Assembly: GCA_002505355.1 (NCBI GenBank)
Contig: DAUW01000022.1
Location: 1 to 8,758 of the forward strand
DNA: 8,758 nt
Origin: Euryarchaeota archaeon UBA229
Lineage (GTDB): Archaea; Thermoplasmatota; Poseidoniia; Poseidoniales; Poseidoniaceae
Direction: 5' to 3'
Shown piece after piece: positions 6,354 to 8,758 of the stretch (the first letter of the stretch is position 1; each line of letters starts with the position of its first letter). The notes under the pieces were generated by a model. It was not told the origin of the DNA. It ran no database searches and saw nothing but the letters and a program-made list of their open reading frames with translations. The position numbers and the translations under genes are program-made.

Positions 6354-8758
6354 ATGGATAGAATTGACTACGACATTTCCATTGAAGCGACTCCTAGTGG
6401 CCAATTACTGCCGACATGGCTAGAGCGTGAGTTGGTAGAAAACTCTGATAATGCCTTTTTGCTCATTTATCCAAGTGAAGCTGCGAGGCAGGCCACAGTA
6501 AGGGAATTATCTATTGCTAATCCTTCGATTGATTCATCAAAACACCTGACAATCAATCGTCTCGTTCGTGCCCTACTAACTGATTTTCGCCAGCCAAATG
6601 TCTTCGATGACAACAGTTTACTGCTTTACCAAACCCATCAGCACTGTGTTGAATCTGCGATCAAGGGTAAATTTCCCCTACTACACATGAGCGGTAAGAA
6701 GTGGAGTATAAGCAAGACACAGAGATTGATATCATTGCACAAAGAGATATCTAAACTAGCTAATATTCCTCAGTGGGAATCTGACCCTGGAGTTAGAGAG
6801 TTTCGCAGAATTTTATTTTCGATTGAGAAAACTGGTGCAAAAACCCATCCTGATTTAATGAATTATCACTTGAATAGTATCCTGCAGAATTTGGATGATA
6901 GCAAACTCCCGTTCACCCTTAAGGGGTTAAAAGGCATTATTTTGCTCGATCACGCCCCTGAATTTTGCCAGATTGAAAGGCACATTCTGACCAGGATTTC
7001 CCAGTTTATTCCAATTCATCAATTATGTTATCCTGGGCAGTTTAGACTTGGTCACAGCGGGGCATATCTGCAAGATGTAGCGTGGTGCAGCCAATCTAAT
7101 CTACCAACTTGGGTACCAAAGCACGAGGTTCAAGAAGCCGATTTTTATGCCTCCTGGCGGTCGAAGATATCGGTAGATAACAACACTCAGTATCACAAAG
7201 TGGTAGTCGAACGTTCAACCCACGTCATTGAGGCAACAACTAATTTGCTCAACGGGCTTGACATAAACTCTAGTGACAAAATCGTTGTTATCGATGCTAG
7301 TTTAGACAACCGCGGCCATCGATGGCATGAAATGCTGAGGCAACTCGGAATCTACAGCAATCTCGAATCCACTAAAGTAAGCCGGGAGCCATTAATTCAG
7401 GAATTGATATTTCACCTGGAATTAGCAAGCGGGCTTGAGTCTTGGTCGTTTGAAAGATTGCGACGCCTTGCAAATAGCGCCATGCTTTCAGTAGATCTAG
7501 ATGTCGTGCATCCGACAGATCCAGAAATTATTCCAAGACCACACATCGATATTTTGCAAAATATTGCTCGCAGTTTCCATGTTCTTGGTGGTCCAGGTGC
7601 TGCTGAGCGATGGATAACGACACTTTCAAACGCCAGTCGGCAAATTGGCGACTATGATGATTCACAGTCCGTCAAACAAGAAGAAACACAGTGGTGGTTA
7701 GCCAACATTATCAGATTGTGGCAACCAATTTCCGATAGTGACTTCAATTTGACAACCATTGATGGGTGCTTCACAGGGGAACAATTGCCTCTAGTCTCTG
7801 CACTCACCTCGCCAAGACAGTTGTTGTCTAGATTGGTTAGAAGCATTGACTGGACAAGCCTAATGGCTGATGATAGTCACTACAATAATTGCCTAAATGC
7901 TGTGGAAGCATTAGAGAGCAAACTTCGGTTAATAGAGACTGAAGGCTTGATTATAGATAATAATCTAAATTTTATCGAGCTGGTCAAACTAATAGTTGAT
8001 AGTGAAGAGATTGAACCAACAAGAATCGAATGCCAGAATGTAGTAATCTGTTCACCAGAGATGGCGTTCGGACAATCAGCAAATCTGGTAATCCTTGCTG
8101 GATTAGATTCTGAATCTTGGTCCATGAAGCCCAGAAATGTTCCATGGTTGGATAACGCGACTAAAATAAAACTTGGACTGACAAATTCCGACATCAAAAT
8201 TCGACAGGGAAGACACCATTTGCGACACATATTAAACAGCGCTAAATCAGTTATTGTAATCGACACCTCATTAGATGAGGCAGCAAGGCCTAGTCCACCA
8301 CTGGCTGAATGGTTGGCCGATGTAGAACATGACAATTCAGTATTCGGTAACTTACCGGAGTTTATCGATGTACAATCATATTCAGTAACCAACATCAATA
8401 GGCCGTGGGACTTAGTAAGTAGCGATAATGGAGTAGCGCTAAAACTTCGAATGTTCAGTACTGAGTTTGATGACAGTAAGCCGATTAGTACAAGACCAGG
8501 TAATCGCGGCAGAGATATCCGACAAAGGTCGAGCCTTGCTCTGCTTAGCGATAGGCCCGTAGAACTATTACCAAATAACAAATCATCAATTGCGGCAGCA
8601 TATGAGTTGCCAATTTACACAAAACTACGGAATTTACAACCAAGCCTGAAGTCATTAGAAGTAGGCTCATCGATGAAGTGGGATGAGCGGAATAATATGG
8701 TGTCATTTACTCCCTTAAATCTCCAACCTAGTGCGCAATCTGCTAAAGCCGATACTAG
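6354..8758 (+). CDS. AddB/RecB-like helicase-nuclease subunit, N-terminal part (3' end cut by window)
   Basis: A single frame runs 801 complete codons from ATG 6354 to the window edge without a stop. The best match is AddB, the partner of the AddA helicase in resecting double-strand DNA breaks. Residues 35-52 (FLLIYPSEAARQATVREL) and the ITINRL-like stretch near 65-71 look like the start of an inactivated UvrD/RecB-type helicase domain; GIILLDHAPEF (194-204) and KIVVIDASLDNRGHRW (309-324) fall where helicase core strands are expected. The clearest signature is IECQNVVICSPEMAF (about 558-572) then LVILAGLDSESW (578-589) and RNVPWLDNATKIKLGL (594-609), paralleling the alphaproteobacterial AddB pattern of GGLNEGxWP followed by R-N/D-x-PW/FL. 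The usual NEG is here DSE. I see no Walker A (GxxGxGKT/S) in the visible part, as in AddB proteins that lack ATPase activity. The C-terminal PD-(D/E)XK nuclease and cysteine cluster expected in this family would lie beyond the window. The start is fixed by GGGAGG at 6341-6346. Other RecB-family nucleases remain possible. Confidence 0.78.
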   Translation, partial: MDRIDYDISIEATPSGQLLPTWLERELVENSDNAFLLIYPSEAARQATVRELSIANPSIDSSKHLTINRLVRALLTDFRQPNVFDDNSLLLYQTHQHCVESAIKGKFPLLHMSGKKWSISKTQRLISLHKEISKLANIPQWESDPGVREFRRILFSIEKTGAKTHPDLMNYHLNSILQNLDDSKLPFTLKGLKGIILLDHAPEFCQIERHILTRISQFIPIHQLCYPGQFRLGHSGAYLQDVAWCSQSNLPTWVPKHEVQEADFYASWRSKISVDNNTQYHKVVVERSTHVIEATTNLLNGLDINSSDKIVVIDASLDNRGHRWHEMLRQLGIYSNLESTKVSREPLIQELIFHLELASGLESWSFERLRRLANSAMLSVDLDVVHPTDPEIIPRPHIDILQNIARSFHVLGGPGAAERWITTLSNASRQIGDYDDSQSVKQEETQWWLANIIRLWQPISDSDFNLTTIDGCFTGEQLPLVSALTSPRQLLSRLVRSIDWTSLMADDSHYNNCLNAVEALESKLRLIETEGLIIDNNLNFIELVKLIVDSEEIEPTRIECQNVVICSPEMAFGQSANLVILAGLDSESWSMKPRNVPWLDNATKIKLGLTNSDIKIRQGRHHLRHILNSAKSVIVIDTSLDEAARPSPPLAEWLADVEHDNSVFGNLPEFIDVQSYSVTNINRPWDLVSSDNGVALKLRMFSTEFDDSKPISTRPGNRGRDIRQRSSLALLSDRPVELLPNNKSSIAAAYELPIYTKLRNLQPSLKSLEVGSSMKWDERNNMVSFTPLNLQPSAQSAKADT

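Noticed and set aside
7880..8581. Reverse-strand reading frame of 233 codons inside the right-hand region
   Set aside because: It lies wholly opposite the 801-codon plus-strand frame that carries AddB-like motifs and a strong ribosome-binding site. The reverse translation is rich in Ser and Leu with no recognisable domain, so it is a shadow frame.

Overview
This window looks like a piece of a marine planktonic archaeon, most likely Marine Group II (Poseidoniales) or a close relative. That placement is an inference. The supports are GatE, the archaeal amidotransferase subunit that makes Gln-tRNA(Gln); archaeal/eukaryotic-type peptidyl-tRNA hydrolases (Pth2) instead of the bacterial Pth; a surface protein ending in a PGF-CTERM-like sorting signal; Shine-Dalgarno sites at only some genes; and tight packing on a moderately AT-rich background. 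No tRNA, rRNA, CRISPR array, insertion sequence or transposase is visible. The longest stretch without a gene is about 130 bases.

Layout. Bases 2-4236 carry five plus-strand genes packed head to tail: the 3' end of gatE (cut by the window start); a secreted, membrane-anchored protein with a PQQ-like beta-propeller and a C-terminal DUF4430 (transcobalamin-C-like) domain; a small integral membrane protein that looks like an ECF-transporter S component; and two tandem, diverged Pth2 genes. A threonine aldolase follows after 40 bases (4277-5344). It converges on, and overlaps by 20 bases, a minus-strand gene for an exported thioredoxin-fold protein with a WCDNC motif and a PGF-CTERM-like tail. 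Divergent from that gene, from 6354 to the window end, runs one uninterrupted plus-strand frame of 801 complete codons with no stop. It encodes the N-terminal part of an AddB/RecB-like helicase-nuclease subunit. It is easy to miss because neither its stop nor its nuclease domain lies in the window.

How the genes may work together. GatE and the Pth2 proteins both act on the tRNA side of translation (making Gln-tRNA and recycling peptidyl-tRNA). The propeller-DUF4430 protein and the ECF S component form a plausible two-gene vitamin capture module, with cobalamin the best guess for the ligand; this is the most interesting candidate system here. The AddB-like protein predicts a double-strand-break processing complex whose AddA-like helicase partner should lie beyond the right edge. 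All functions are read from motifs and domain order only; no database search was possible.
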